Notes under the pieces: generated by a model
What the model was told of the DNA's origin: nothing
What the model saw: the letters and a program-made list of their open reading frames with translations, nothing else
The model's database searches: none
Source: Methanoculleus chikugoensis
Lineage (GTDB): Archaea > Halobacteriota > Methanomicrobia > Methanomicrobiales > Methanoculleaceae
Assembly: GCF_900095385.1 (NCBI RefSeq)
Contig: NZ_FMID01000044.1
Span: 1 to 63,169 of the forward strand
Length of the DNA stretch: 63,169 nt
Direction of reading: 5' to 3'
Part shown: one piece after another, positions 1-8,789 of the stretch
Layout of the letters: the number at the start of each line of letters is the position of its first letter
How positions within the stretch are numbered: the stretch's first letter is position 1
Translations under genes and position numbers: made by a program

Positions 1-51
1 AACCCGGGGCAGCCGGAAGTGCAGGAGAAGATCCGTAAGGCGATGCAGTGA
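1..51 (+). CDS. C-terminal end of an upstream gene (partial)
   Basis: The first 51 bases read as 16 codons followed by TGA (peptide NPGQPEVQEKIRKAMQ). The gene begins before the window. The peptide is charged and helical-looking, but too short to assign to a family. Confidence 0.6.
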   Translation, partial: NPGQPEVQEKIRKAMQ

Positions 52-125
52 GGGCGCACGGCGCTCCCGAAGCTTTTCACCATCACCGGCCGCAGCACCG
101 CAGGGGAACAGCAGGTTCTTTCCCG

Positions 126-737
126 ATGAAGAACACCGGGACCGGCATGGCACACCACACGCGTTCCCGGAGATACCTGCCCGGGGATGAAGCCGCCCGG
201 CGGCGCTGGCAGCACCCCGAGTCCATCCTTGAAGGGATCGGGCTTGCCTTCGGCTCGACCTTCATCGACGTCGGGTGCGGGGAGGGGTTCTTCGCACTCC
301 CGGCCGCGCGGATGGTCGGACCGCACGGCCGCGTCTGCGGGATCGATATCGATGCGGAGGCCCTCGATCTCCTGCAGGAGAAGGCTTTTTCCGAAGGGCT
401 CGACAACGTCGTCCTCCACCGGGGGATGGCCGAGGAGATCGTTCTCTGCAGCGGCTGCGCGGACGTCGTCTTCTTCGGCATCGACCTCCACGACTTCGTC
501 GACCCGGTTCGGGTGCTCCGGAATGCAAACCGGATGGTATCCGGATCCGGCCTGATCGTCGACGTGGACTGGAAGAAGGAGCCTCTCCCCCTCGGTCCGC
601 CGCCCGAAAGAAAGTTCAGCCGGGAGCATGCGGCGGCGTTGATGGCGGAGGCGGGACTGGAGGTCAGGGCGGTGGCGGAGTCAGGACCATACCATTACAT
701 CGTCACGGCCGTGCCGGAGAATAAAAAAAAGGGTTAG
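126..737 (+). CDS. Class I SAM-dependent methyltransferase
   Basis: A 203-aa Rossmann-fold methyltransferase. Motif I (FIDVGCGEG) lies near residues 46-54, and the acidic ribose-binding stretch (CGIDID) near 71-76. A later FFGIDLHDF segment occupies the usual motif IV position. The family transfers methyl from S-adenosylmethionine; the acceptor cannot be read from the sequence. The frame is open from a GTG at 48, but the methyltransferase-like sequence begins well after the ATG at 126, so 126 (or 147) is preferred. The gene ends 3 bp from the convergent lipoprotein gene. An A8 run near its end (about 723-730) would supply a T-tract terminator for that minus-strand neighbour. Confidence 0.75.
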   Translation: MKNTGTGMAHHTRSRRYLPGDEAARRRWQHPESILEGIGLAFGSTFIDVGCGEGFFALPAARMVGPHGRVCGIDIDAEALDLLQEKAFSEGLDNVVLHRGMAEEIVLCSGCADVVFFGIDLHDFVDPVRVLRNANRMVSGSGLIVDVDWKKEPLPLGPPPERKFSREHAAALMAEAGLEVRAVAESGPYHYIVTAVPENKKKG

Positions 738-740
738 GGG

Positions 741-1358
741 TTACTTCAGGTTCGCAAGGCCGCCGTAGTTGACGGCGTTCACGAACGCATCGAGATCCGA
801 TTTGGAGCCGCCTTCAACGCTGACGTAGACCATGAACCGGTCGTTCACGCCGATCCAGGTGCCGTAGGAGTCAGGCTTGGTGAAGTACTCCCAGGACGGG
901 TAGCCGCCGGCCTTCCCCTGCTTGTAGTAGCCCTCGGTCGACTCGAACGAGACCATCGAGTCCCAGGACTGCCAGTAGCCCACGTCGTAGTAGGCCGAAT
1001 CCTGGATCAAGATCGTCGCCCAGGCGTTGTCCTTGCCGTATTCACGGGACGCCCAGGTCCACTGGCTGTCCTCGACCGTCCAAGACGCCCCGACAGGCTC
1101 TTCTGCAGTCCAGCCTGCAGGCGCATTCGGGAGGAACGCGATCAACGCCGTATACGAGACCGCGGTCACGCTGCCCGGGACGCCCCCGGGAGCGGAGGTA
1201 CCGCTGGCGGTGACGCTGGTGGTGGCCGCCGGGCCAGTTCCAGAGGAGGCGTCGCCGGTCGTGTCTGAGTCTGAAGTACCTGTACAGCCTGCCGTCATGA
1301 GGCAGAGCGCGAGCAGCGCAAAGAGTCCCAGAACCATTGCTGGTGAGATGTTTCTCAT
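741..1358 (-). CDS. Secreted lipoprotein of unknown function
   Basis: 205 aa. It has a short hydrophobic signal ending in a lipobox (LMTAGC, Cys near residue 25), then a Thr/Ser/Gly/Ala-rich linker to about residue 65, then a Trp/Tyr-rich soluble domain of about 135 residues. It is probably anchored on the outer face of the membrane. I do not recognise the folded domain. An AT-rich TATA-like stretch at about 1393-1404 lies 35-45 nt upstream on the minus strand. It is convergent with the methyltransferase gene and shares no obvious pathway with its neighbours. Confidence 0.7.
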   Translation of the reverse strand: MRNISPAMVLGLFALLALCLMTAGCTGTSDSDTTGDASSGTGPAATTSVTASGTSAPGGVPGSVTAVSYTALIAFLPNAPAGWTAEEPVGASWTVEDSQWTWASREYGKDNAWATILIQDSAYYDVGYWQSWDSMVSFESTEGYYKQGKAGGYPSWEYFTKPDSYGTWIGVNDRFMVYVSVEGGSKSDLDAFVNAVNYGGLANLK

Positions 1359-1579
1359 GATGATGCCCTCTGAACGACCAGAATGATAGAATAATATTTA
1401 TAGATTGTTATTTTGCCCTTCAGACCGTTCTAATCATCCAAAAACCGTTTTGGAGCATGCACGAATCTCCCGTTAAAAGGGCCGGCTCCGAAACGATCGA
1501 ATCCGGATACGCCCGGGCTGCGAATATCATTTCCAGGAGTTTAAGAAAACTATTTAACCATTCCGAGATACCTTACCGC

Positions 1580-2023
1580 ATGGTTCAGAAAAAGAGCATC
1601 TGCAGCGTCCTGGTTGCAGGATTGCTGGTAATGTGCCTCCTCGGTGCCGGCTGCACATCGCAGCCGGAAGAGGGAACCCCGACCGCGACGCCCACGCCCG
1701 CCGCGACGGGGGAGTATGCCTTCAACGAGACGAACAACAACGAGACCGTCACCCTCCCGGCCGGAAGCGAGATCACCATCAGCCTCGATGAGAACCCGAC
1801 GACCGGCTTTTCGTGGAACGTCACATCGTCTGCCGGACTCGAGTACGTGAACGACACCTACATCGCGCCGGAGACCGAACTCGTGGGCGCCGGTGGAGTG
1901 CACGTCTGGCAGTACCGCGCCGCCGAGCCCGGTGCCGCCGAGTTCACCGCGATCTACAAGCGCCCCTGGGAAGAGACGACCGGCAACGAGACCACGTTCT
2001 CGCTGGCCTTCACCATCGAGTAA
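1580..2023 (+). CDS. Chagasin-family (I42) cysteine protease inhibitor, lipoprotein
   Basis: 147 aa. A signal peptide ends in a lipobox (LLGAGC, Cys25), followed by a Thr/Pro/Ala linker and an Ig-like domain. All three loop signatures of chagasin inhibitors are visible: NPTTGFSW at residues 72-79, a GAGG-x3-W element (VGAGGVHVW) and an RPWE element (KRPWE). The family blocks papain-like cysteine proteases by inserting these loops into the active site. The frame is open from 1457, but a TATA-like stretch (ACTATTTAAC) about 25 nt before 1580 and the signal peptide both support 1580 as a leaderless start. The target could be a host extracellular protease or proteases of other organisms. Confidence 0.85.
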   Translation: MVQKKSICSVLVAGLLVMCLLGAGCTSQPEEGTPTATPTPAATGEYAFNETNNNETVTLPAGSEITISLDENPTTGFSWNVTSSAGLEYVNDTYIAPETELVGAGGVHVWQYRAAEPGAAEFTAIYKRPWEETTGNETTFSLAFTIE

Positions 2024-2082
2024 CCTGCGCACGTTCCCCCGCAACCGTGCGGGGGGCAAAGACCCCTCTTTTGGGAGCCGGG

Positions 2083-3540
2083 TCACCCCAGGAACCTGCG
2101 CCGGTGCGCGGCCGAGAGAATGAGCGAGCTCAACCTCCCGGTCTCGTTCTCGCGGAGCGCCCGGGCGATCTCGCCCGTGATCTCCGCATGCTCCGCGTCC
2201 GGTTCGACATCCACCAGGTCGGCCACCCTCTCCGCAAGTTCCCGGGGGACGAACCCGGTCTCCGTATTGAGGAAGCGGGCGGCGGCCCTCAGGTCCTCGT
2301 CGAAGTTTATGTAGGTGTCCCTGAGAAACCCGATGTCCGCATCGTCCAGCGCATCCAGGCCGAGGACCTCGGGAGGGAGACCGATCGAGTAGAGGGCCGC
2401 GGTGAACTTGATCGCCCGCGGCAGGGTGATCCCGCCGGTGCTCCGGGCGTAGCCGAAGAGGCCGATGTGCAGTTTCCGCTTCCGCCTCTCGGGCACATGC
2501 CGGGCAACCCGGTTGATCACGGGGGCAAGCGGCCCGAGCCGCCGCTCGTATGCCCGGGTATACCTCCCGATCAGGTCGAGAGCCGCCGCCTCGTCGACGG
2601 GCCGGGGGCGGCCGGGCCTTCGCTCCTCCAGCCTCCGGACCGCATCCTGGACATCCTCAAGCGGGTGATCGTACTTGAACGCCGACTGGACGGTGAACGT
2701 GTGGACGCTCGGGTACTCGGTGGTAACCCGACCGACGGTCCCCGGGGAGAGACCGCCCCGAAACGGCGCCGAACCCACCCCGATGATGGGATAGATCCGT
2801 GTCCCCGTCTCCTCCGAGACCTCCTGGAGATGCAGGAGCGCGATCTTGTTCAGAAGAACCGCGCTGACAAGCCCGTAGTTCATCGCCGGGTCGGATCGGG
2901 CTAGGAAGACGCGCTGGTCGGCGATATCCTTGCCTTCGAGGTAGCGCCTGACCGTGGTATGCGCATCCAACATATGGTCCATCTCCTCAAAGAGCGGGAT
3001 CACGTTGATCCTGTTCGGCCGGAACCTCCCGATCCAGTCCGCGATGGTCAAGCCCCCTTCCCCAAGGCTTCTCTCCTGCTTCCCGACGACGATATCGGTG
3101 TAATAACGATAGATATTATCGATAGCGGCGTGAGACGCCGTCATCGGGAGGATCACCTCGAATATCGGAGGACACTCGTCCCCGTAGAAGAGGCACGCCG
3201 TATCGAACGACCGTGGGATGCTCTCAAGCGTCTCGAGGAGTATCTTCGCCTCGGCCGTCTCGACCTCGGGGTTCGGGACCCGGAGCGTCAGGAAGACGTC
3301 CCGGCCGAGCCTCTTCTCCCGGAAGTAGGTGTCGTACCGGGAGAGGAGTTTCCTGACCACGAAGTTGTCGACCTCTTTTCCCTCGCAGTCCCACATCTGC
3401 TCGGTGCACCCCAGGTGAGAGTAGGCGTAGTACGCCTCCTGGACCTCGTCGTCGCCGCCGAGCTCCGGGCTCTCGGCAAAAAACGGCAGGTTGACGTTGT
3501 CGGGGTGCTGGGTGCTCATGCACTGCGGTATTCGTACCAT
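2083..3540 (-). CDS. ppcA: Phosphoenolpyruvate carboxylase, archaeal type
   Basis: 485 aa, the usual length of archaeal PEP carboxylase and about half that of the bacterial enzyme. The N-terminus (MSTQHPDN at residues 8-15) and the internal YGDECPPIFEVILPMT segment are characteristic. It makes oxaloacetate from PEP and bicarbonate, feeding the incomplete TCA branch used for biosynthesis in methanogens. A purine-rich ribosome site (GAAGGAG) lies about 10 nt before the ATG. A perfect 10-bp inverted repeat occupies the upstream region (3579-3613) and suggests specific regulation. The gene is transcribed alone. Confidence 0.95.
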   Translation of the reverse strand: MVRIPQCMSTQHPDNVNLPFFAESPELGGDDEVQEAYYAYSHLGCTEQMWDCEGKEVDNFVVRKLLSRYDTYFREKRLGRDVFLTLRVPNPEVETAEAKILLETLESIPRSFDTACLFYGDECPPIFEVILPMTASHAAIDNIYRYYTDIVVGKQERSLGEGGLTIADWIGRFRPNRINVIPLFEEMDHMLDAHTTVRRYLEGKDIADQRVFLARSDPAMNYGLVSAVLLNKIALLHLQEVSEETGTRIYPIIGVGSAPFRGGLSPGTVGRVTTEYPSVHTFTVQSAFKYDHPLEDVQDAVRRLEERRPGRPRPVDEAAALDLIGRYTRAYERRLGPLAPVINRVARHVPERRKRKLHIGLFGYARSTGGITLPRAIKFTAALYSIGLPPEVLGLDALDDADIGFLRDTYINFDEDLRAAARFLNTETGFVPRELAERVADLVDVEPDAEHAEITGEIARALRENETGRLSSLILSAAHRRRFLG

Positions 3541-3578
3541 AGAGTTTAGCGCTCCTTCATAGCGGGGACCGGGCGTCT

Positions 3579-3613
3579 CATGTCAACCCCCTCTTTGGTC
3601 TACGGTTGACATG
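3579..3613 (-). promoter_or_regulatory. 10-bp inverted repeat upstream of PEP carboxylase
   Basis: CATGTCAACC at 3579-3588 is mirrored exactly by GGTTGACATG at 3604-3613, with a 15-nt spacer. It sits 39-73 nt upstream of the ppcA start on the coding strand, where core promoter or operator elements are expected. The centre-to-centre spacing of the arms (25 nt, between two and three helical turns) could suit a dimeric repressor. A 5' UTR hairpin is the alternative. Confidence 0.55.
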
Positions 3614-3648
3614 AAAAGATCTTCGGTCGCCTCCTGTCCCACCGCGGT

Positions 3649-4380
3649 TCATTCCCGGGCCTTCCGCCCCGTCTTCCCGCCGCCGAACCGTCTCAATACT
3701 TCCGTTCCCGGCCACGGCCCCCCGCGTGCCGCATAAACCTGTTCCGGCCCGAAGGCAAGAAGATCCAAAAGGCTCCTCTTTGCCGCCGCGGGATCGTCCA
3801 TCCTGAAGGGAAACCGGGGTCTTCCGCCCGGGAAGATGGCGGAGAGGAGATCGCCGACGATGGCGGTGCCGCCGGCGAGGAGAACCGAGACCGAGCCGGG
3901 AGTATGCCCCGGCGTGGGGACGATCCTGCCCCGGAGACCAAACGCCCCGAGGTCGGCGATGCCCTCGATGATGATATCGGGCTCAATGCCCCCCGGACCG
4001 GAGACGGCCTTCCTCTCGCGCACAAGCCGGATCAGGCCCGGGACGACCCGGGCGGGGAAGCACAGGCCGTCGACCCCGAGGCGGACGGCACCGGCATCGC
4101 CCTCGTGAACGGCGACCGGTGCGCCGGTCAGTTCCCGGAGCGCGTCGGCACTCCCGTAACTCTCCGGATGCCCGTGCGTGACCAGGATCAACGAGACCTC
4201 GTCGCGCCTGATGCCCGCCTGCTTCATCGCGGCCAGGATGGCCGCCTCATCCCCGGGATTGCCGGTATCGACCAGGAGCACGCTCCGGTCCCTGACGATG
4301 AACGCAGAGGTCGCGCCGAGCGGCACGGCAACGACCGCCGGAAGGCGGCGGGTGGCAGGGCTCCTTGTCTTCTGCTCCAT
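3649..4380 (-). CDS. Metallo-beta-lactamase-fold protein with altered metal motif
   Basis: 243 aa from the ATG at 4380, which has GGTGG about 5 nt upstream; the frame extends to 4431. The MBL fold shows in VDTGNPGD near residue 37, the THGHPESYGSA segment, TPGHTPGSVSVL and a later IVGDLLS. In hydrolases of this fold the first motif is normally HxHxDH. Here the Asp-His part is replaced by Glu-Ser-Tyr (HGHPESYG), so one metal site is probably lost or altered. The closest overall resemblance is to glyoxalase II-like hydrolases, but catalysis is uncertain. It ends about 110 bp from the ppcA start. Confidence 0.75.
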   Translation of the reverse strand: MEQKTRSPATRRLPAVVAVPLGATSAFIVRDRSVLLVDTGNPGDEAAILAAMKQAGIRRDEVSLILVTHGHPESYGSADALRELTGAPVAVHEGDAGAVRLGVDGLCFPARVVPGLIRLVRERKAVSGPGGIEPDIIIEGIADLGAFGLRGRIVPTPGHTPGSVSVLLAGGTAIVGDLLSAIFPGGRPRFPFRMDDPAAAKRSLLDLLAFGPEQVYAARGGPWPGTEVLRRFGGGKTGRKARE

Positions 4381-4470
4381 AATCCACCCGCTCCCGGCAG
4401 AACCCACCGCATTCCGACCGTCGGCCTTCATGGCACCCCAACCCCAGGATGCCTTCTCCCTACATCAATG

Positions 4471-4582
4471 ATTCGGTCGGAACGAGGAGAATACGTAGGG
4501 GATAGGAGATATCGGCCGACATCGGAGAGATTTGCAAGACGGGGGACAGGAACTCCGACCGAATTTCAATACACATATATAT
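4471..4582 (+). promoter_or_regulatory. Inverted repeat and TATA box ahead of the 4604 gene
   Basis: ATTCGGTCGGA (4471-4481) is exactly complementary to TCCGACCGAAT (4554-4564), with 72 nt between. A TATA-like run (ACACATATATAT, 4571-4582) follows and lies about 22-33 nt before the ATG at 4604, which indicates a leaderless transcript. The repeat is therefore upstream of transcription and may act as paired DNA sites, or in a minus-strand transcript. Confidence 0.45.
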
Positions 4583-4603
4583 CGAAGAAATGAGTCTGAA
4601 TCT

Positions 4604-5149
4604 ATGGCGTATGAGAAATCGACATCCCGACATCTCCTCGTGATCCTCGTAGTCCTCTCCCTGGCGCTCGTCGTCCCGGCAGCCGCACAGGAGAAGACCG
4701 GTACACGATTGGTGCAGCCCGGCGATACGATCGAGGTGGAGGCCGAACCGATCGTCCTCGACCTCATAGGGCTCCGCAAAGCGGATTCGTTCAACCCGAT
4801 CACGGAACTCCGGAAGTACCAGGACGACAACCCTGCAAAATCGATCAAGCGGGTTATCGGCGTCCCGAAGGACAGCTACTTCACGATCAACGTCTATACG
4901 TTCAAAGGGCATTACGGACGATATTTTGCGTATAGTAAGGAAGACGGCCTGATTCACGAGAACAGCATCGTGTTCGTCCATGCTCCGCCGCCCACGGCCA
5001 CGGAGACCACTGCCGAGGTCACGGAGACGCCCACGGAGACACCGACGGCCACGGCCACGCAGGAACCGACCCGGGCACCGCTCCCGGGACTGATCGCGAT
5101 CGCCGCGATCGCTCTCGCTGGACTGCTCGGCGCAGCGCAGAAGCGGTAG
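4604..5149 (+). CDS. Secreted surface protein with DUF3821-like domain and C-terminal anchor
   Basis: 181 aa. It has an N-terminal signal peptide (hydrophobic to about residue 28, then AAAQE), a soluble domain of about 100 residues containing QPGDTIEVEAEP and YRRYF-like aromatic segments, a Thr/Glu/Pro linker (about 128-155) and a C-terminal hydrophobic helix followed by KR. This layout matches secreted proteins of Methanomicrobiales that carry a DUF3821-type domain and a sortase-like C-terminal anchor, though no clear PGF motif is visible. Start 4604 is supported by the TATA position. Function unknown. Confidence 0.7.
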   Translation: MAYEKSTSRHLLVILVVLSLALVVPAAAQEKTGTRLVQPGDTIEVEAEPIVLDLIGLRKADSFNPITELRKYQDDNPAKSIKRVIGVPKDSYFTINVYTFKGHYGRYFAYSKEDGLIHENSIVFVHAPPPTATETTAEVTETPTETPTATATQEPTRAPLPGLIAIAAIALAGLLGAAQKR

Positions 5150-5498
5150 ACAGACTCCACGATATCGTTTGATGAGGCACCGCGGACCTCCCCGACCGGT
5201 AAAACGGCTGCCGGTCGGCCTCGCAACCGTTCTTAGGGGACGCCTCTCCCGGCTGCAGGTCGGTATTATATACAACCATCCCTACTTCCCCACCCGAGGA
5301 AGGATCACCCATGCAGGATCGCCGGCACCGCCCGGTCACCATCTCTCGCGAGACGTCCCTCTCATCGAATCGGTGTCGATATAGGGACGCTGCAGGTGTT
5401 TGCAAGGCGGGGTGAGAACTTTCTCCGTGAATGAAGGGAACCTGCCCGGCCGGTGCTCCGGAGGAGCGGCGAGCGGGGGGTTCCGGGAGGCTCAAACG
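5150..5498 (+). other. Intergenic region with promoter and long leader
   Basis: 349 bp without a convincing gene. GACCGG (5194-5199) and CCGGTC (5211-5216) can form a small hairpin that may end the upstream transcript. A TATA-like TATTATATAC lies at about 5264-5273. If it drives the gene at 5499, the leader would be about 200 nt, unusually long here, where many genes look leaderless. No riboswitch class was recognised in the leader. Confidence 0.4.
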
Positions 5499-6395
5499 AT
5501 GAACGGATGTAACCTCTATGCACCGGCGGTGGCCCTGATCGCCCTCGCCCTTCTCGCCGGTGTCGCAACGGCCTCGGAGCACCGGGTCACCAACGCCACG
5601 GTCGACCAGGTCTATTCAACGGTCCTTGCCGACCGCATCCTCTGGTCCGACAACCGAACCGGGGACTACGATGTCTACCTCTACAACCTGACCGGGGAGA
5701 GCGAACGCGCGCTCTCACCGCCGGAGACAGACCAGTTCGCCGCAGCCCTCCCCGCCGGGATGGGGGTGAGCGGCGATAAGGTCGTCTGGGAGGACAACCG
5801 GAGCGGGAACCGGGACATCTACCTCTACGACCTGGCCACGGGGGAGGAGAGGCAGATCACGAGCGGGTCCGGTCATGAGGTCAATCCCGTCATCGCCGGA
5901 GACTGGATCGTCTGGCAGGACGACCGGAACGGCAACTGGGATATCTACCTCTACGACCTCTCTACCGGACAGGAGACCCGGATCACGGACAACGAGAGCG
6001 CGCAGATGACTCCCGCCGTCACGGAGAGCATGGTCGTCTGGAACGACTACCGGCACGGCAACTGGGACATCTACGCCTGGACCCCCGATGAGGCGGCAAC
6101 GTCCGCACCATCTGCGCCGTCTGCCCCCTCCGCACCGGGGCCGGGCCTGACACCCGCCTCACCCGGAACGCCCGGAGTGCCCGGTACAACCACCCGTCCG
6201 ACGGCCGCAACACCGACGGCCACTCCGACGGCTACTCCGACGGCGACGGCCACACCGACGCCGGAAGCAACGGTGACCATGCCGCCCGATGATCTGACGG
6301 AGACCTTGACGCCGACAAGAACCCTGCCGCCGAGAACCTTCCCGCCGGTGACCTTCGTAACCCTCGAACCAACCCAGACACCGTTCCTCCTGTGA
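5499..6395 (+). CDS. Secreted beta-propeller repeat surface protein with Thr/Pro stalk
   Basis: 298 aa. A signal peptide (to about residue 26) is followed by four repeats built on W-x-D-x-R-x-G-x-x-D-(I/V)-Y (WSDNRTGDYDVY, WEDNRSGNRDIY, WQDDRNGNWDIY, WNDYRHGNWDIY). This is the TolB/PD40-like propeller signature common in methanogen surface proteins. A low-complexity Ser/Ala/Pro then Thr/Ala/Pro stalk makes up the last 120 or so residues. Four blades are too few for a normal closed six- or seven-blade propeller, so it may oligomerise or be a shortened version. GGAGG lies about 10 nt before the ATG at 5499. Confidence 0.75.
   Translation: MNGCNLYAPAVALIALALLAGVATASEHRVTNATVDQVYSTVLADRILWSDNRTGDYDVYLYNLTGESERALSPPETDQFAAALPAGMGVSGDKVVWEDNRSGNRDIYLYDLATGEERQITSGSGHEVNPVIAGDWIVWQDDRNGNWDIYLYDLSTGQETRITDNESAQMTPAVTESMVVWNDYRHGNWDIYAWTPDEAATSAPSAPSAPSAPGPGLTPASPGTPGVPGTTTRPTAATPTATPTATPTATATPTPEATVTMPPDDLTETLTPTRTLPPRTFPPVTFVTLEPTQTPFLL
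6197..6270 (+). repeat. Tandem Thr-Ala-Thr-Pro codon repeat
   Basis: The 3' part of the propeller gene repeats ACG-GCC-ACT-CCG-like units and encodes PTATPTATPTATATPTP. The codons vary mainly at third positions. Such arrays change length easily and encode a likely glycosylated stalk. Confidence 0.6.
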
Positions 6396-6539
6396 CGGGG
6401 CGGAGCATGCCGTGAGGTTGTCCCGGAGACGAGGGGTTCCTCACCACGCCCCTCGCTTCAGGACATCCGGCGCCATGCCCTCCTGTATCGCATAACGGAC
6501 CCGGCAGGCATCGGCCGGAGGCATCCGCTCGCAGGGACG

Positions 6540-6552
6540 AAAAACAAAAAAG
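6540..6552 (-). terminator. T-rich terminator after fusA
   Basis: On the coding strand, CCCTTTTTTGTTTTTCG lies about 20-35 nt after the fusA stop. Archaeal RNA polymerase terminates at such T tracts, and this is the end of the str operon. Confidence 0.55.
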
Positions 6553-6572
6553 GGAGGGTATCGGGGAGGTGA

Positions 6573-8765
6573 TTACGCCAGGTAGTCGTCCGGGCGCGGG
6601 AGCTGTTCCTTCAAGCCCTTGCGCTTGCGGATAGCCATGACCACGTCGTTCACGATGCCGGAGGGCACCAGTTCGAACCCGGCGAACTCGGTGCTCCACA
6701 TCGCACGGCCTTCGGTAGCGGACCGGATATCTCCGGCAAACCCGAAGAGTTCGGCGACCGGGGCCCTGCCGACGATCGTCATCGTGTCGCCTTCACTCAG
6801 CATATCGAAGACCTGGCCGCGCCGACCCTGGATCTGCGAGGTCGCCGCACCCATCTGCTCGCTCGGGACGGTGATCTGGATCTTCTGGATCGGCTCGAGG
6901 AGCGAGTCGCCGGCCATCAGGATGCCTGCCTTGACGGCGCTCCTGACCGCCGGGATGACCTGGGCGGGGCCGCGGTGGATGGCGTCTTCGTGGAGTTTCA
7001 CGTCCACCAGCCGGATCTTCAGGTTCTGAACCAGCTCGTCGGCGAGCGGGCCGCCGCGGAGCGCTTCGCGCCAGCCGTCGAGGACCAGTTCCATCGTTTC
7101 GTTGAGGTACTGGATACCCTTCGTCATGTCGATGAACATGTTGCTGCCCTCGATCGCCTTGACGTTCTTGGCCTCCTCCTTGTCCATGCCGGCAGCAGCG
7201 AGAATGTCACGCCGCTCGACCGCCTGCTGGTGCATCGAGACCTCGCCCTCCTGGATCAGTTTCACGATCGCAGGGTCCATCGGTTCGAGCTCGATATAGA
7301 ACCGGTTGTGACGGTTCGGCGACTTCCCTTCGACCGGGCCCGCGGGGCCCGTGACCGTCTCGCGGTAGACGACGATCGGCGGGGAGGTGAGGATATCGAC
7401 GCCCTTGTCGCGCTTGATACGGCCGGTGATGATCTCGAGATGGAGCTCGCCCATGCCGCTGATCAGGTGCTCGCCGGTCTCCTCGTTGATCGAGACCTGC
7501 ACCGTCGGGTCTTCCTTCGCCACCTGGCGGAGAACCTCGACGAGTTTCGGGAGATCCTTCATGCTCTTCGCCTCGACGGCGACGGTCATGACCGGCTCCG
7601 AGTAGTGCTTCAGCGACTCGAACGGGGTCATCTCAATGAGCGTCGTGACGGTCGAACCGACGATGGCGTCTTTTAAGCCCGTCACGGCGGCGATGTTGCC
7701 TGCCGGGAGCGCTTCCACCTCGATCCGCTCGGCACCCATGAAGACGCCGACCTGGGCAAGGCGGTTCGCGCGCTTCGCCGCACCCATGATGTAGCACTCG
7801 GTGCCCCGGCGGAGCGTCCCCGAGAAGAGACGGCCGGTGGCGACCTCGCCCGCGTGCGGGTCGAACGAGATATCGGTGACCATCATGCAGACAGGTCCGT
7901 TCGGGTCGCAGGCAACCATGGCCTTGCCCTCGGCGGTGTTGTAGTCCCCGTGCCAGATGATGTGGGTACGCCGGTCCTGGGCCTGGAGGGGGTTCGGCAG
8001 ATGCTTGACCACCATGTCGAGAAGGACGGCGTGCAGCGGGCTGTTCTTTGCCAGCCACTTCATGTCGCCGGCGTTGCACTTCTCAAAGACGTCCTTGAAC
8101 GAGACGTTGCTCTTCTTCATGAAGGGAACGGAGACGGCCCAGTTGTAGAGCGCGGAGCCGAAGGAGACGGTGCCCTTCGCGGCATCGAGCTTCCAGCCCT
8201 CGTTGTACATCTTCTCGTTCATGCCCTTGATCAACTTGTTGACCTTGTCGATCACCTTCGCAAGGCGGATCTGCATCTCCTGCTCGTCCACCTTGAGTTC
8301 GTTGACCAGCCGGTCGACCTTGTTGATGAAGAGAACCGGGCGGACACCTTCTTTGAGGGCCTGCCGGAGCACCGTCTCCGTCTGGGGCATGGTGCCTTCG
8401 ACCGCGTCCACCACGACGACGGCGCCGTCCACCGCACGCATGGCACGGGTCACGTCACCGCCGAAGTCCACGTGGCCGGGGGTATCGATCATGTTGATGA
8501 GATACTCTTCCCCGCCGTACTCGTGAACCATCGAGACGTTGCTCGCATCGATGGTGATGCCGCGTGCCTGTTCCTCCTCGTCGGAGTCCATGAAGAGCTG
8601 CCGGCCGGCAAGCTCCTCACTGATCATGCCCGCGCCGGCGAGCAGGTTGTCTGAGAGTGTTGTCTTTCCGTGATCGATGTGGGCGACGATACCGATGTTC
8701 CGGATGTGCTCCGGCTTGTCCATCAGCTCCGTCACCCGCTCTACCATCTTCTTTCGTCGGGTCAT
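6573..8765 (-). CDS. fusA: Translation elongation factor 2 (aEF-2)
   Basis: 730 aa, the typical archaeal length. The GTPase domain shows G1 (AHIDHGKTT, about residues 28-36), the switch II region [12 protein letters not shown] and G4 NKVDR. The C-terminal [10 protein letters not shown] segment carries the histidine modified to diphthamide in archaea and eukaryotes. It catalyses ribosomal translocation. It is the last gene of the rps12-rps7-fusA operon, 24 bp after rps7. EF-1 alpha, often next in archaea, is not found here. A T-rich terminator follows. Confidence 0.97.
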   Translation of the reverse strand: MTRRKKMVERVTELMDKPEHIRNIGIVAHIDHGKTTLSDNLLAGAGMISEELAGRQLFMDSDEEEQARGITIDASNVSMVHEYGGEEYLINMIDTPGHVDFGGDVTRAMRAVDGAVVVVDAVEGTMPQTETVLRQALKEGVRPVLFINKVDRLVNELKVDEQEMQIRLAKVIDKVNKLIKGMNEKMYNEGWKLDAAKGTVSFGSALYNWAVSVPFMKKSNVSFKDVFEKCNAGDMKWLAKNSPLHAVLLDMVVKHLPNPLQAQDRRTHIIWHGDYNTAEGKAMVACDPNGPVCMMVTDISFDPHAGEVATGRLFSGTLRRGTECYIMGAAKRANRLAQVGVFMGAERIEVEALPAGNIAAVTGLKDAIVGSTVTTLIEMTPFESLKHYSEPVMTVAVEAKSMKDLPKLVEVLRQVAKEDPTVQVSINEETGEHLISGMGELHLEIITGRIKRDKGVDILTSPPIVVYRETVTGPAGPVEGKSPNRHNRFYIELEPMDPAIVKLIQEGEVSMHQQAVERRDILAAAGMDKEEAKNVKAIEGSNMFIDMTKGIQYLNETMELVLDGWREALRGGPLADELVQNLKIRLVDVKLHEDAIHRGPAQVIPAVRSAVKAGILMAGDSLLEPIQKIQITVPSEQMGAATSQIQGRRGQVFDMLSEGDTMTIVGRAPVAELFGFAGDIRSATEGRAMWSTEFAGFELVPSGIVNDVVMAIRKRKGLKEQLPRPDDYLA

Positions 8766-8789
8766 GTTTCACCAAAAAAATAAAGGGTA

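Noticed and set aside
1813-2904. 363-aa plus-strand open frame
   Set aside because: It is the antisense shadow of PEP carboxylase and part of the inhibitor gene, rich in Arg/Pro/Gly with no family motif; the minus-strand gene is clear.
5150-5498. Riboswitch in the long leader of the propeller gene
   Set aside because: No conserved aptamer core was recognised, only a weak hairpin; leader length alone is not enough.
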